A program made the translations under genes and the position numbers. A stretch of DNA of 64,000 bases from Dasypus novemcinctus (taxonomy: Eukaryota > Chordata > Mammalia > Cingulata > Dasypodidae): positions 23,819,513 to 23,883,512 of the forward strand of contig NC_080677.1 of the NCBI RefSeq assembly GCF_030445035.2, written 5' to 3'. Below the pieces are notes generated by a model that saw only the letters and a list, made by a program, of their open reading frames with translations, did no database searches and was not told the DNA's origin. How positions within the stretch are numbered: the first letter of the stretch is position 1; each line of letters opens with the position of its first letter. Positions 43,973-54,590 of this stretch are shown piece by piece.

Positions 43973-45080
43973 TGTGATGGTTAAGTTCATGTGTCAATTT
44001 GGCTAGGATATGGTGTCCAGTTGTTTGGTCAAGCAAGCACTGGCCTGATTGTTACTGTGAGGGTATTTAAATCCTTAGCTGGTCACATCTATGACTGATC
44101 ACATCTACAATCAACAAAGGAGAGTGCCTTCAATGTCAGAGGCATCTCCTCATCCAATCAGCTGAAGGATTTAAAGGAAGAACTCAGGATTTTAGCAGTC
44201 AGAAAGTGTTCAGAGTAGAATGGGAGCCAAGAAAATGACAGTCGCCCACCAAACTGAGAGAGATGTATCAGACCAAAGAAAGACTCAGACAAGTTCAGCT
44301 TGGCGACTGAGTTTATGTGGGGAAACTCTTCCACGGTGCCAGGTCCAAGCCTGGTCGTGGTCTACAAAGCTCACCCTCGTTGGCGGCAGGACAGCATGGT
44401 GCTTCCAAGGCTCGATGCCTGCGCACTTGCCACAAAGCAAGAGGGGTCTTTTATACCACATGTCTGCGTGATTAAAAAATACAGTGCTCAGGACAGATAA
44501 TCAAGGACCGGACATTCGCCATGTTTCTCAGCTGGGCAGAAGTTTCATTCTCACAATAACTACATAAAAGGAACACTTACACTGTCAGTAGGGCTGAAGT
44601 TACATCTTCACAGTAATTGCATGAAGGATCTATTGATATGAAGGTGGTAAAGCAGTTCACAGGACAGATAATTCTTAGAATTTCTGGGAGAGAAGTCTCA
44701 GCATACAAGATTTCCTTATCTGTCATGAGCTCACAAACAGTTCTTTTTCAAGGCTTGCTGTGTAACTATTAAGAGATAAAATGCTGCTATGACTAGAAGG
44801 GAAAAGAACTGGGAGACCTGTGGGAAAATGCAAAGCTGTATATGCTCCAGAAAGAATTTCTATCACTACTTCAGCCCGCCAGTTTCTCCTAGGGAATTCA
44901 TCGCCATCTTCATCAGAGTTCCCAAATTGCAGCTTCCCCTGAGGAATACAACGTCACCTTCATTGAGTTTCCAACTTTCGGCCTGCCCTACAAAATTCAG
45001 ATTTGCCACTAATAATATCTTAATATTTACATCTAAATATCCTGTAGGTTCTGTTTCTCTGGAGAACTCCAACTAATACA
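43973..45080 (+). mobile_element. ERVL-type (MLT2-like) solo LTR, itself interrupted
   Basis: Starts TGTGATGGTTAAGTTCATGTGTCAA and ends GGAGAACTCCAACTAATACA. Perfect duplication GCCTC at 43968-43972 and 45081-45085. At about 1.1 kb it is more than twice the usual length because of an inserted block at 44264-44771. Confidence 0.87.
44264..44771 (-). mobile_element. Probable ERV solo LTR, innermost of the nest
   Basis: Foreign to the surrounding MLT2-like LTR. Read on the minus strand it has a TATA-like TATAAAAGACCCC (near 44452), a leader rich in CpG, and an end 'gtctttctttggtctgatac' resembling retroviral U5. AGAGAT occurs on both sides (44259-44264 and 44772-44777), fitting a 6-bp duplication of class I/II ERVs, although the expected TG/CA ends are not intact. 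Family not identified, no genes. Confidence 0.6.
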
Positions 45081-45251
45081 GCCTCATCTATATAGGATAT
45101 GGGAAGATCCTATTCACAAGTAAGTCCACACCATAACTAAAAATATCATCTTCACAGGTCCTGCTTGCAAATGGGTTTGCAATCTCAGGGCCAAGAGTGA
45201 ACATTTAAACACATCTTTTGTGGGAAGCGTGATTCAATCCCTAACAATTTT

Positions 45252-48090
45252 CTTACTGATACATATTTTAGGCTATATCCGACATTCCACATTATAAAGT
45301 TTCAGTGAAATCCTTCTATATAATCCTTGGTATGCATCTGTGAAAGTTTCTTTATGTGTACCTACAGTTGCTGAGTTATAAAGTGTCACCAAATTGTTCT
45401 CCAGAGTAGTACACTGACCTCCAGTCCTACCTGCAGTAAATGAAACTTCAGCTTTCTCCATTTCTTTCCCAACAATAATATTCTGTTTTAGGATGTACCA
45501 ATATTTAGTTAAATCATATTTATTTTAACATTTATAAATGGATAGGCCATTTATAAATGATTCTGATTTTTGTTGTTGCTACTGTTGCTATTAAAACTCC
45601 ACTGTGTCTATTAACATGACCATATATCACCTCAGTATTGTCACACTTCTTTATATTTGTCCATATGAAGAGAACAAATGGTATTTCATTTCTATTTTAA
45701 TGATGTTTCCTGATTACTGCTGATGTTGAGCATTTTATTTGCCATTCAAATTTCACTCCTGTGAATTTCCTTTTCCTGTCTGTTTTAGCTAGGATTTATG
45801 TAAAACTGGTACAACAAGACCCCTGAATATAGGAACTCTAAAGCATAGAAGTTCATTGCTCTTTTGCATAGTAGTCAGAGGTAGTCAGGCAGATCAGGTG
45901 AGTAGACAGTTCTGCCCCAGGAAGTAATCCAGGGATCCAGGTCCCTTCTCATTACCATGCCATCCCCTTGAGTGTGGTCTTAGTCCACCAGCTGGCTCAC
46001 CAACTTCAATTAGGTCTGCATTCCAACCAATGAGAAGGGATTGAAAACCGAAGTGGAGTGCAAAGAAATCCTTTTTAAAATATGTGATCTAGAAAATGTA
46101 CCTATTCTTCCCATTAAATCTGATTGAACCGGATTTAGTCATGTGTACATAGTTAGCTGCAAAAAAGATGAAAAATGTAGTCCTCGGCTGAGGAGCCATT
46201 GGTACAACCACGGGATTCCTTTGCCATATGGAATAAGAGCAGAAGAATATCAAGAGACAGGTAATCATCTCTATCACAATATTTGTCTGTTTTTTTATGG
46301 AGTCATTTATCTTACACTTATTAAATTAGGAGTTCCTTAAATAACTTATATATTGACTTTTGAAGGTTATATACAGACAAATAGCATTCCCCATTCCTAT
46401 TTTCCTATATAAATACAATATCTTTTTTTTGTATATATGATGTTTTTCTCCACATGAAAAAAAATTAATTTAATGTAGTGGGGTTTTTTTCTTTATGGCT
46501 TCTACCTATTGTATTTTATTTAAGAAATTCTTTCCTATGCCTATGCCAATATGTTTTCTTCATTTTTTTTTCTAAAAGTTTTACTTTTTTTACTTAAGTC
46601 TTGAATTTATCAAGAATTTCTTTTTGTGTATTACTTAATGTAGGGATCCAATTTTTTTCATATAAATAACCAACTCACCAAGCAATATTCATTGACTAGA
46701 ATATCCTTTCTTCACTGATTTCTAAAGTTCTATCTTTCATCAACGAAGTTTCCATGTTTGTACAGATCTGTTTCTGACTCTCTAATCTTTGCCGATACCC
46801 CATTTTCTTAATTGTTATAGCTTTATTATAAGCTTTGATAATTCTTTAGTGCAAATTTCCATGCTTTCTTCTTCTCCTTCAAAATTTCCCTGGCTATTCT
46901 GGGCCTTTTTTCTACCTTATTACATTTAGGACCCATTGGTCATATTATGGGGGGAAATTTTTTTGGTGTTTTGTCTAGAATTTCATTGAATTCATAGATG
47001 AACTTGGGGAAGAATTAACACCTTTATGATACTGATTCATATTAGCCATAAAAAACAGCATACTTCATTTATTTGAGTTATCTTTTATGTCAAATAAAAT
47101 TTTGTATTTTTTCTTTCTAGAATATCCATATATCTTTGGTTAGATTTATTCCAGCTACCTTATAGTTTTGCTGGTATTATTTGTTTTCTATTATATTTTC
47201 TAATTTGTTGTCACAGTTGTAAAGGGATACTGTTAATTATTATTGTATATTGATCTTGCATCAAGCAATCTTGTTGAAATCTTAAAAGTTCAGTATTAAT
47301 ACTTTGTAGATTCCGTTAGATTTTCTTTTAACTCCATGGATAATGATAATTGTGTCTATTCCTCTCCATTCCTTATATGGTTAATTTTTACTCCTGGTCT
47401 TTAGCCTTTGCTAGAGCCTCCAGGACAACGTGGACTGCTAGAGGTAGTAACAGGCCTCCTTGCCTGGGTCTGATTTAAATGCGACTGTCTAAAGTTTCAC
47501 CATTAAGTATAATATTTTCCTTTTGCTTTTGTCAGGTTAAGGAAGTTCTCTTCAATTCACGGCTTGCTAAAGGCTTCATATCTTCAAATAGCTATTAAAT
47601 TTTCTCAAATGCTTTTACTACATTTATGAAAGAGATTATAGGGTTTTTCTCCCTGTGTCTGATATTGAATCATCTTTGCATTCCTTATATATCTGTATTA
47701 CATTGCTTGATTTCTAATATTTTGTTTAGAATGTTTTTGTGTCTATGCATGTAAGTGAAGATTGTCCTGTAATTGTTTGTATCTGTATATGTGTGTGTAT
47801 TTTTCTTGTCCAGTTTTGGAAACAAGGCTGCAACTTAACTTGGCTATCTTCCCCTTTTCTCCCTATTTTCAGTTTATAAGTTATTTGCTCCTTGCAAGTT
47901 TTGTAGAAGTTGCCAAGAAGTACTTTTTCTATCATTGTAGTTTTTTAGGGTTCATGGTGTGTCCAGATTTGCTGTTTCTTTGTTAATTTATATTTTCTAG
48001 AAAGTTGAGTACATCATCTGAGGTTTTTAATAATTTCTTAACATTTTAAAAATCTCATCTGTTTGGTTGCCCATTTATTATTTGAGCCTG
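45252..48090 (-). mobile_element. Old L1 fragment(s), antisense, ORF2 to 3' UTR
   Basis: Long AT-rich stretch matching antisense L1. Landmarks are 'aatttatcaagaatttctttttgtgtattacttaatgtagggatcca', 'ttataagctttgataattc', 'tttcattgaattcatagatgaacttggggaagaattaacacc' and, further in, 'agtttcaccattaagtataatattt' from the reverse transcriptase end. Many stops and indels. 45785-46080 looks like a separate ancient insertion. Confidence 0.75.
45785..46080. repeat. Unnamed ancient interspersed repeat
   Basis: 'gtacaacaagacccctgaatataggaactctaaagcatagaagttcattgctc' through 'caaccaatgagaagggattg' has the layout of an old mammalian element also seen at 55448. I cannot name it with confidence. Confidence 0.4.
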
Positions 48091-48199
48091 TTCAAGCTGG
48101 GTTTTCTATAACTTGAAACTAAAGTGATTCTAACTGCCAGGGGCAAAGACATAGGAAAATATAACGTGGGTGCATACCTTGGCTAGTAATTCAGGAATT

Positions 48200-48515
48200 A
48201 GCCCCTGTGCTCCATGACTTTGTGCATCTTCCCTTTGCTCGCCATCAATTGCCCTTCAAGACACGGCTGAGCCATTAACCTCCTCCTGGAAGCCTCTCCT
48301 GACTCCTCCACCCCTGGCGAGTCTGGATGATTTTCTCCTGTGCTTCCCTCTAGAACCGCTCTGGTTGATCTGAATTGAAATGGTCCGTATCATCCTGTCC
48401 CTCCACAGGGCAAGTGAATGATGTTCATATTCATCACACTAGCCCCAGAGCTGGACAGGTGCCTCAAACATAGCACGCACTCGACAAATACTTTCTGAAC
48501 AGAACTATGAACAGA
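48200..48515 (+). repeat. L2 LINE 3' end
   Basis: 'attgcccttcaagacacggctgagccattaacctcctcctggaagcctctcctgactcctccacccc' and 'acatagcacgcactcgacaaatactttctgaac' are strong L2 landmarks. Confidence 0.88.
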
Positions 48516-48824
48516 GCAGTGTGGTTACCTCAGGAAGAGGAGGTGAGAGCAGGTCCAGAGGGAGTATTTTGCCCTGCATGCATCATTCTTGAGGTACATA
48601 GAGCAGTCGCTCACCCCCGTGGATGGGCAGTTTTTGCTTGGCTGCCCTCTTGCCTCTTACTCTGTGAATATCAAGTTTTATGCTGGACACATGGCAGTGT
48701 GCCTCACGGACATATGTCCTTGTCTGGCAGAGCTGAGGCGTCCTCTCCTTACTCCAGCTCCTTCCCTTCCCCTCCCTTCCCACTTCCCCACTAGCTCTTC
48801 TACCTTGAGGCAGAAAAATTTGAA
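48516..48824. other. Unique sequence, no gene recognised
   Basis: Overlapping plus-strand frames at 48507-48849 contain no recognisable motif and start within L2. Confidence 0.4.
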
Positions 48825-49015
48825 GGAAAAGACTGGACTTTGGAGCTAAATAATCCTCGTTTAAATCTTCCCTTACAAGCCCTGCAATTCAGGGTGATTT
48901 GCTTCTCCTCTCTGTACCTCAATTTCTTCCTTTGTAAAAATAATAACCAGCTCCCAGGCTTGTGAAATTCCTACCTCATAGTAAAGGTTCAACAAATTGA
49001 TAATGCAACACTTTA
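48825..49015 (+). repeat. MIR SINE
   Basis: 'gactggactttggagctaaataatcctcgtttaaatcttccc' to 'acctcaatttcttcctttgtaaaaataataaccagctc' is a diverged sense MIR. Confidence 0.78.
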
Positions 49016-49054
49016 GGCCGTTCTGATGTTCCAAACTAAAAGTGTCTTCCCTTC

Positions 49055-49599
49055 TGTAGCAGGTTGATATGGTTATGAATTCCAAAAATAGATATTGGAT
49101 TATGTTTGTAATCTGGTCTGTACCTGGGCATGACTAAATTATGATTAGGGTTTTGATTGGGCCACGTCATTAGGGCGTTAGTCCCTGTCCCTTGGTGGGT
49201 GGGGACTCACAGATAAAAGGCATGGCAAGGGACAGGGTTGAGGGTTTCTGATGTTGGTGTTTGATGCTGAAGCCTTAAACTGTAGCCCCAGGAAGTAAGC
49301 TCACAGAAGAAAGAGAAGCCAGCCCCAGGAAGAGAGAACACCGAGCCCAGAATGAAGCAAGCCCTGGGAAAAGAGGAACCCTGAACCCAGAGAGAAGCAA
49401 GATGGAAGGGAGGAACCCAGGAAGCCTGAACCCTCGCAAGCCATCTTGCTCCAAAACGTGAAATAGACTTTGGTGAGGGAAGTAACTTATGCTTTATGGC
49501 CTGGTATCTGTAAGCTCCTACCCCAAATATATACCCTTTATAAAAACCAACCAATTTCTGGTGTTTTGCATCAGTATACGCCTTTGGCTGACTAATACA
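49055..49599 (+). mobile_element. Armadillo-type ERVL/MaLR-like solo LTR
   Basis: Starts TGTAGCAGGTTGATATGG and ends GGCTGACTAATACA. Flanks CCTTC and CTTTC agree at four of five bases. Shares the 3' landmark 'accctttataaaaaccaaccaatttctgg' with the copies at 39.6 kb and, reversed, 12.6, 50.2 and 61.6 kb. No internal genes. Confidence 0.87.
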
Positions 49600-50187
49600 C
49601 TTTCTGTTCCCCATCTCCAGGGCCAGGATTCTGACTTTTGAGCACCCAAGAAGCTGCACGCATCCATTCCTGAGTCCCCCACACATACTCCCCCCTCCCC
49701 TCCCAGTTCACAGCAAGTCTATACTCTGCAGTGAGATATATGTCTCTGTCAGAGCCAATTACCCGTTCTGCCCTTCCCATCTCCCTCCGCAATCTTATCC
49801 GTAGTTCTATCTCTCTTTTTTTCATTCCTTTTTTACTAGGTGGAGGAGGCCCCCCGGCTAGGAAAAGCCCAGAAGCAATTTACTGGTATACACTTAATCC
49901 TTTTGTTGTTTCCTAGTTCTCAGAGGGCAGAAAGCCAGCTGCTCCCATTGCTCTTCATGGGTAACTCAATTATGTGAATTAAAAGGCTTTGATTATGTTA
50001 TTAATTTTGAAGCTGTGTGTCTCTCACCCAGTAGGGATCCAGGAGAGCCTTAGATGCAGATGGTCTGTAAACTGCTCTCCTTTCTGGACAGTCACATATT
50101 GGATAATCCTTTGAACCCCTCACCCATGTTCCTGGCATGGAGCGGGACTCTCATAGGACTCTGGTGTGACTTTCCTAATAACCCTGG
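49600..50187. other. Unique sequence, no gene recognised
   Basis: No repeat or coding feature recognised. Confidence 0.4.
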
Positions 50188-50601
50188 TATATTAGTCAGC
50201 CAAAGGGGTGCTGATGCAAAGTACCAGAAATCTGTTGGCTTTTATAAAGGGTATTTATTTGGGGTAAAATCTTACAGTTACAACGTCCTAAAAGCCCAAC
50301 TTAAAGTCCCATAAGAGGTACTTCCTCACCCAAAGTCTGTTGCCATGTGTTGAAGCAAGATGGCAGGTGATATCTGCAAGGTTTCAGCCTTCCTCTTTCC
50401 TCTTAAGGCTCCATGTTCCCAGTTTCTTCTGATCTCAGCTATAGTCTGGAGGGCTCGTTTCTTTCCGGGCTCAGCATCTCTGGTCTCTTTACAAGGTCAG
50501 ATGTGAATTATCAGGCGAATGACTCATCTCTTCCCGGGGCTTCAGAATCCTTTTCCATGTCTATGAGATCCCTTCTTCTGCGTATCTACTCCTGTGTTCT
50601 T

Positions 50602-51004
50602 TTTTATTTCTTTAAGATTTATTTATTTCTCTCCCCTCCCCCCTGGTTGTCTGTTCTCTGTGTCTATTTGCTGCATCTTCTTTGTCCACTTCTGTTGTTG
50701 TCAGCGGCATGGGAATCTGTGTTTCTTCTTGTTGCGTCATCTTGTTGTGTCAGCTCTCCGTGTGTGTGGCGCCATTCCTGGGCAGGCTGCACTTTCTTTC
50801 GCGCTGGGCGGCTCTCCTTATGCGGTGCACTACTTGCGCATGGGGTTCCCCCACACGGGGACACCGCTGCGTGGCACGGCACTCCTTGCGCACATCAGTG
50901 CTGCATGTGAGCCAGCTCCACATGGTCAAGGAGGCCCGGGGTTTGAACCTCAGACTTCCCAGGTGGTAGGTGGATGCCCTAACCACTGGGCCAAGTCCGC
51001 TTCC
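50602..51004 (-). mobile_element. DAS-type SINE, antisense, full length
   Basis: tRNA-like head at the right end ('gtttgaacctcagacttcccaggtggtaggtggatgccctaaccactgggccaagtccgcttcc'). Perfect 16-bp duplication CTACTCCTGTGTTCTT at 50586-50601 and 51005-51020. Confidence 0.95.
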
Positions 51005-51231
51005 CTACTCCTGTGTTCTTGATTGAGCATCCTTTATATAACCCACAAGGGGGTGGGGACTCAACCCTGCATGCCCTAATAACATGGTTGAATCAAAACC
51101 CTAATCTTGATTTAATCAAGTAAATGTAAAACCTTTGAATTTAACACAAAGTGTATCATGTCCAGAGACACAGACCAATTACATACATAATCAACATCTC
51201 TTTTTGGAATTCATAAATAATATCAAAGTGA

Positions 51232-51652
51232 GGGAAGCGGATTTGGCCCAACAGATAGGGCATCTGCCTACCACATGGGAGGTCCAAGGTTCAAATCCAG
51301 AGCCTCCTGACCCGTGTGATGAGCTGGTCCACACGCAGTGCTGATGTGCACAAAGAGTGCTGTACTACGCAGGGGTGTCCCCCGCATAGGGGAGCCACAT
51401 GCACGAGGAGCATGCCCCATAAGGAGAGCCACCCAGCGTGAAAGAAGTGCAGCCTGCCCAGGAGTGGCACCGCACACACAGAGAGCTGACGCAACAAGAT
51501 GATGCAACAAGAAGAGACACGGATTCTGGGTGCTGCTGACAAGAATATAGGCAGACACAGAAGAACATGCAGCGAATGAACACAGAGAGCAGACAATTAG
51601 GGGGGCGGGGTAAGGGAGAGAAATAAAAAAATAAATCTTTAAAAATATATAT
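51232..51652 (+). mobile_element. DAS-type SINE, sense, full length
   Basis: Head 'gggaagcggatttggcccaacagatagggcatctgcctaccacatgggagg' with B-box-like GGTTCAAATCC. Perfect 12-bp duplication ATATCAAAGTGA at 51220-51231 and 51653-51664. More diverged from the family than the copy at 62.5 kb by eye. Confidence 0.95.
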
Positions 51653-51670
51653 ATATCAAAGTGACACTGG

Positions 51671-51984
51671 GCATATGGGAGACACAGTCCTATATTGCAG
51701 GTGCTTTCTCAGGGAACTGGAGACTCTGAGGCTCAGTCATGTGAGTGACTTGCCCATGGTCACTCCCAGGCAGCTTAATGGCACAGCAAAAACTAGAACA
51801 CAGCCCTGTGGACATATAGGCTGGTTCCTTAAACAACGTTCTGCAGCATAAGCACCAGTATACACAATGTGATTCTTTGTACACATCAGAGTATATTTAT
51901 TTATGCTGTGAGCATAGACTTGAGTTGTTATCACGTTCTGTGAGCAGCATACTGTAGTTGATTGTCCTTTCCAGAGATGGCCAT
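51671..51984. other. Unique sequence with MIR-like trace
   Basis: 'cagggaactggagactctgaggctcagtcatgtgagtgacttgcccatggtcactcccaggcagcttaatgg' is antisense MIR-like; otherwise nothing recognised. Confidence 0.45.
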
Positions 51985-52435
51985 AACCATATTTCATCCC
52001 ACATGCTCTTCTCCAGTGTGACCTGGCAATTTTCCCTAACCCCCAAAAAGAGATTAAGTGTAATTCCCCTCCCCTTGAATCTGAGCTGCCCTTACTGACG
52101 TGCTCATAACCAATAGAATGTGGCAGTGTAATGCTGCGTGACTCTTCAGGCGAGGCCAGAAAAGTCCATGCAATTTCTCCCGGGTTCTCTTGATTCAAAT
52201 GCTCCCTCTTAGAATTTTCCCTCCCCGTATCCAGCCACCATGATGTTAGAATCCCAAGCCACATGGAGTGTGGCTGCCGTCGACAGTCCCAACTGAGCTC
52301 AGCCTTCAAGTCAGCCCAACTACCAGATAAGTGAATGAAGAAGCCTCCAGATAATTTCAGCCCCCAGCCATTTGGGTCTTCCCAGCTGAGGCCCCAGACA
52401 TTTTGGAACAGAGTTAAGCCATCACCTTGTTGGGA
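51985..52435 (+). mobile_element. Old MLT1 LTR
   Basis: 'tgtaattcccctccccttgaatctgagctgcccttactgacgtgctcataaccaatagaatgtggcagtgtaatgctgcgtgactc' is a good MLT1 match. The 3' end is decayed or truncated. The 190-codon antisense frame here is LTR sequence. Confidence 0.8.
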
Positions 52436-52524
52436 GACAATTCTCCATGCGTCTCCTGCATTTCTGCTTATCTTATGAACAGAGATACTGGCTGCCTTTG
52501 CTTCAGACTATCATTTCAAAAAAA

Positions 52525-53139
52525 ATTATTTTTTAAAGATACTTAGATTACATAAATGTTACATTAAAAATGTAGGGGATTCCCATATGCCTCACTCCCT
52601 ACCGCTCCCACAATTTCCCACGTTAACATCCTTCCTTAGTGTAGTACAATTGTTGAATACATATTGGAGTATTGCCACTAAGTATGAGTTATAGTTTACA
52701 TTGTATTTTAAACTCTCTCCCACATATTTTTTGTAAGTTATGACAAGATATATAATGGCCTGTATCCATCACTGCAGCATCATTCAGGACAATTCCAATG
52801 TCCTGAAAATGTCACCGTATTTCACCTATTTTTTTAAAAAGATACTTAGGTTACATAATGTTACATAAAAAATATAGGGGATTCCCACATGGCCCACTCC
52901 CCACACCTCCCACATTTTCCCACATTAACAATATCAACATCCTTCATTAGTGTGGCACATTCATTGCAATTGATGAACACATTTTGAAGCATTGCCACTA
53001 AGCATGGACTAAAATTTACATTGTATCTCACACTCTCTACCTCTCAATTCTGTGGGTTATGGCAAGATATATAATGGCCTGTATCTGTCATTGCAATGTC
53101 ATTCGGGACAATACCCAAAAACCAAAAATGCCTCTGTAC
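52525..53139 (-). repeat. Duplicated L1 3' terminus (about 305-310 bp units)
   Basis: Unit 1 (52525-52829) and unit 2 (52830-53139) both contain 'aaagatacttag.ttacataa', 'ataggggattcccacatg', 'attgccactaag', and 'gacaagatatataatggcctgtat'. Each begins with its own antisense A-rich tail. Confidence 0.85.
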
Positions 53140-53776
53140 CACATTTGCCATTCCCTCTTCCTGTCCTCAGAACCTCCAGTGGCCACTGCCTCCATATCAA
53201 TGATATAATTTCTTCCATTGCTAGAGTCACACTAAGTCTATAGTAGAATACCAGTAAGTCTACTTTAGTCCATACTTCACCCCCCAATCCTGAGAATTCT
53301 GGGATGGTGATGTTCACTCTGCCTCTAATCGAGAAGGGGCTGCGATCCATTAGGGTCAATGGATGTTACTCTCTTTCTTGCAGTTGTAGACTCTCTCAGT
53401 TCCTTGATATGGTAGTTGTCCATCTTCACCCCCTTGTTAGTTGTCCTGGGTGAGACCAATGAACTGGAGAATAGGTATTGCAACTCCATTGAGATTTGGG
53501 GCCCAGCTGACACATGGGTAGCCCGAAGATTTAAGACTCTTGGACATACACCTACCAACTCTAGTACTAATTATAGATTCAAATAGAAGGATAGAAGAGC
53601 CATGTGTAGGGAAACCACAACTGAGTCCACCTCTGTCATCCTGGGGAGCATAACTTCCAAAGTAGGGCCTGCTGGCAAGGCACCAAACTCCAGAGCTATC
53701 TCCCCTGATTATAGTGTCTAGATGTCTCCAGAGCCCTCAGGAGCCCCACTATCAGGGGTAGAATCTACTTTGGCAG

Positions 53777-54067
53777 TCAATGAGATCCTACTGAGATGTG
53801 TATAAGTGTAACCTCTGGAATGACCTCCTGACTCACTTTGAAGACTCTTCGCCATATAAACTCATTTGTCTTTACCTTTTCCCCCTTTTGGTCAAGGTCT
53901 TTTTCCAGTTGCATTGCTAGTTGTTGCTTGATAGAAGTCCCTTGCTGCCAGGGAGGCTCATCCCTGGGGGTCATGTCCCACACGGGGGGGAAGGTAATGT
54001 ATTTATACACTGAGTTCAGCTTAAAGAGAGGCCACATTTGAGCAACAAGGAGGCTCTCAGGAGGCAA
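53777..54067 (-). CDS. 96-codon open frame inside L1 3' region (unknown)
   Basis: An uninterrupted frame in the sense orientation of the L1, within what should be 3' UTR. The product would be small, soluble, without signal peptide or membrane segment, and rich in Gln/Lys/Glu in the middle ('QQLAMQLEKDLDQKGEKV', possibly helical). I do not recognise it. Persistence in an old 3' UTR may be chance. Confidence 0.2.
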   Translation of the reverse strand: MPPESLLVAQMWPLFKLNSVYKYITFPPVWDMTPRDEPPWQQGTSIKQQLAMQLEKDLDQKGEKVKTNEFIWRRVFKVSQEVIPEVTLIHISVGSH

Positions 54068-54590
54068 CTCTTAGGTACCCTATAATACTAGGCTAGGTTT
54101 CCATTTCAAGTGTATAGTTTCATAAGCGCAGTCATCACTATCAAGGGCCCATCAAAGGGCCATCCTCATTTACTAGTCATTGCCCCTGTGTTCAGGGAAT
54201 TCTTGGTGTTCCATTAAAGAATGTGGCAGAGCTCCCCAGGATGGGAACTTGGCATTCCTTCTGTTACTGTGTGAATCTCCACCCATCATGACAATGCCCC
54301 GAGAACATTTGAACACATTTATATGCCTTATATGTATGCCCAAGTGAGCTTCCTCCCATGCCAAAGATGTTTTTCATACTGAGCAACCGTGGGAAAAAGA
54401 GGTAGTGCTTCTCTCTGGACCAAAGGGCAGATTTGTTTACAGTCCAGTATAGTAATGATAATGTCTCCCTTTGAAGCATAAGGGCATATTTCTTTCTCAT
54501 CATCAAAGAATCAGTTTCCCTAAGCACAAGGTTCCTCTCCTGTAAAGCAACATACTATGTGCATGGGTTCTCTTAACATCACTCCGTTCA

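Larger units (their letters stand above)
43675..45246 (-). mobile_element. MaLR-type solo LTR hosting nested LTRs
   Basis: The plus strand starts TGTCTTAGTTTGGTTGGCTTAAACAACAGG and ends TCCCTAACA. The perfect duplication ATTTT lies at 43670-43674 and 45247-45251. The LTR is split at 43972/45086 by an ERVL LTR. The two halves join as a normal antisense MaLR LTR. Confidence 0.87.
50188..51666 (-). mobile_element. Armadillo-type LTR hosting two DAS SINEs
   Basis: The plus strand begins TATATTAGTCAGCCAAAGGGG and ends 'ttcataaataatatcaaagtgaca'. CTGG directly flanks both ends (50184-50187 and 51667-51670). Two DAS SINEs (50602-51004 and 51232-51652) in opposite orientations inflate it to about 1.5 kb. 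Confidence 0.87.
52505..54590 (-). mobile_element. Armadillo-type L1 3' end, antisense
   Basis: Antisense copy of the L1 3' UTR also seen at 12.7 kb and 63.3 kb: 'aatgatataatttcttccattgctagagtcacactaag' mirrors 13130-13170. The terminal ~300 bp is present twice (52525-53139). It extends further 5' than the other copies, through 53.8-54.5 kb. The right border is uncertain. Confidence 0.8.

Noticed and set aside
51737-52309. 190-codon antisense frame
   Set aside because: Mostly antisense MLT1 LTR sequence.
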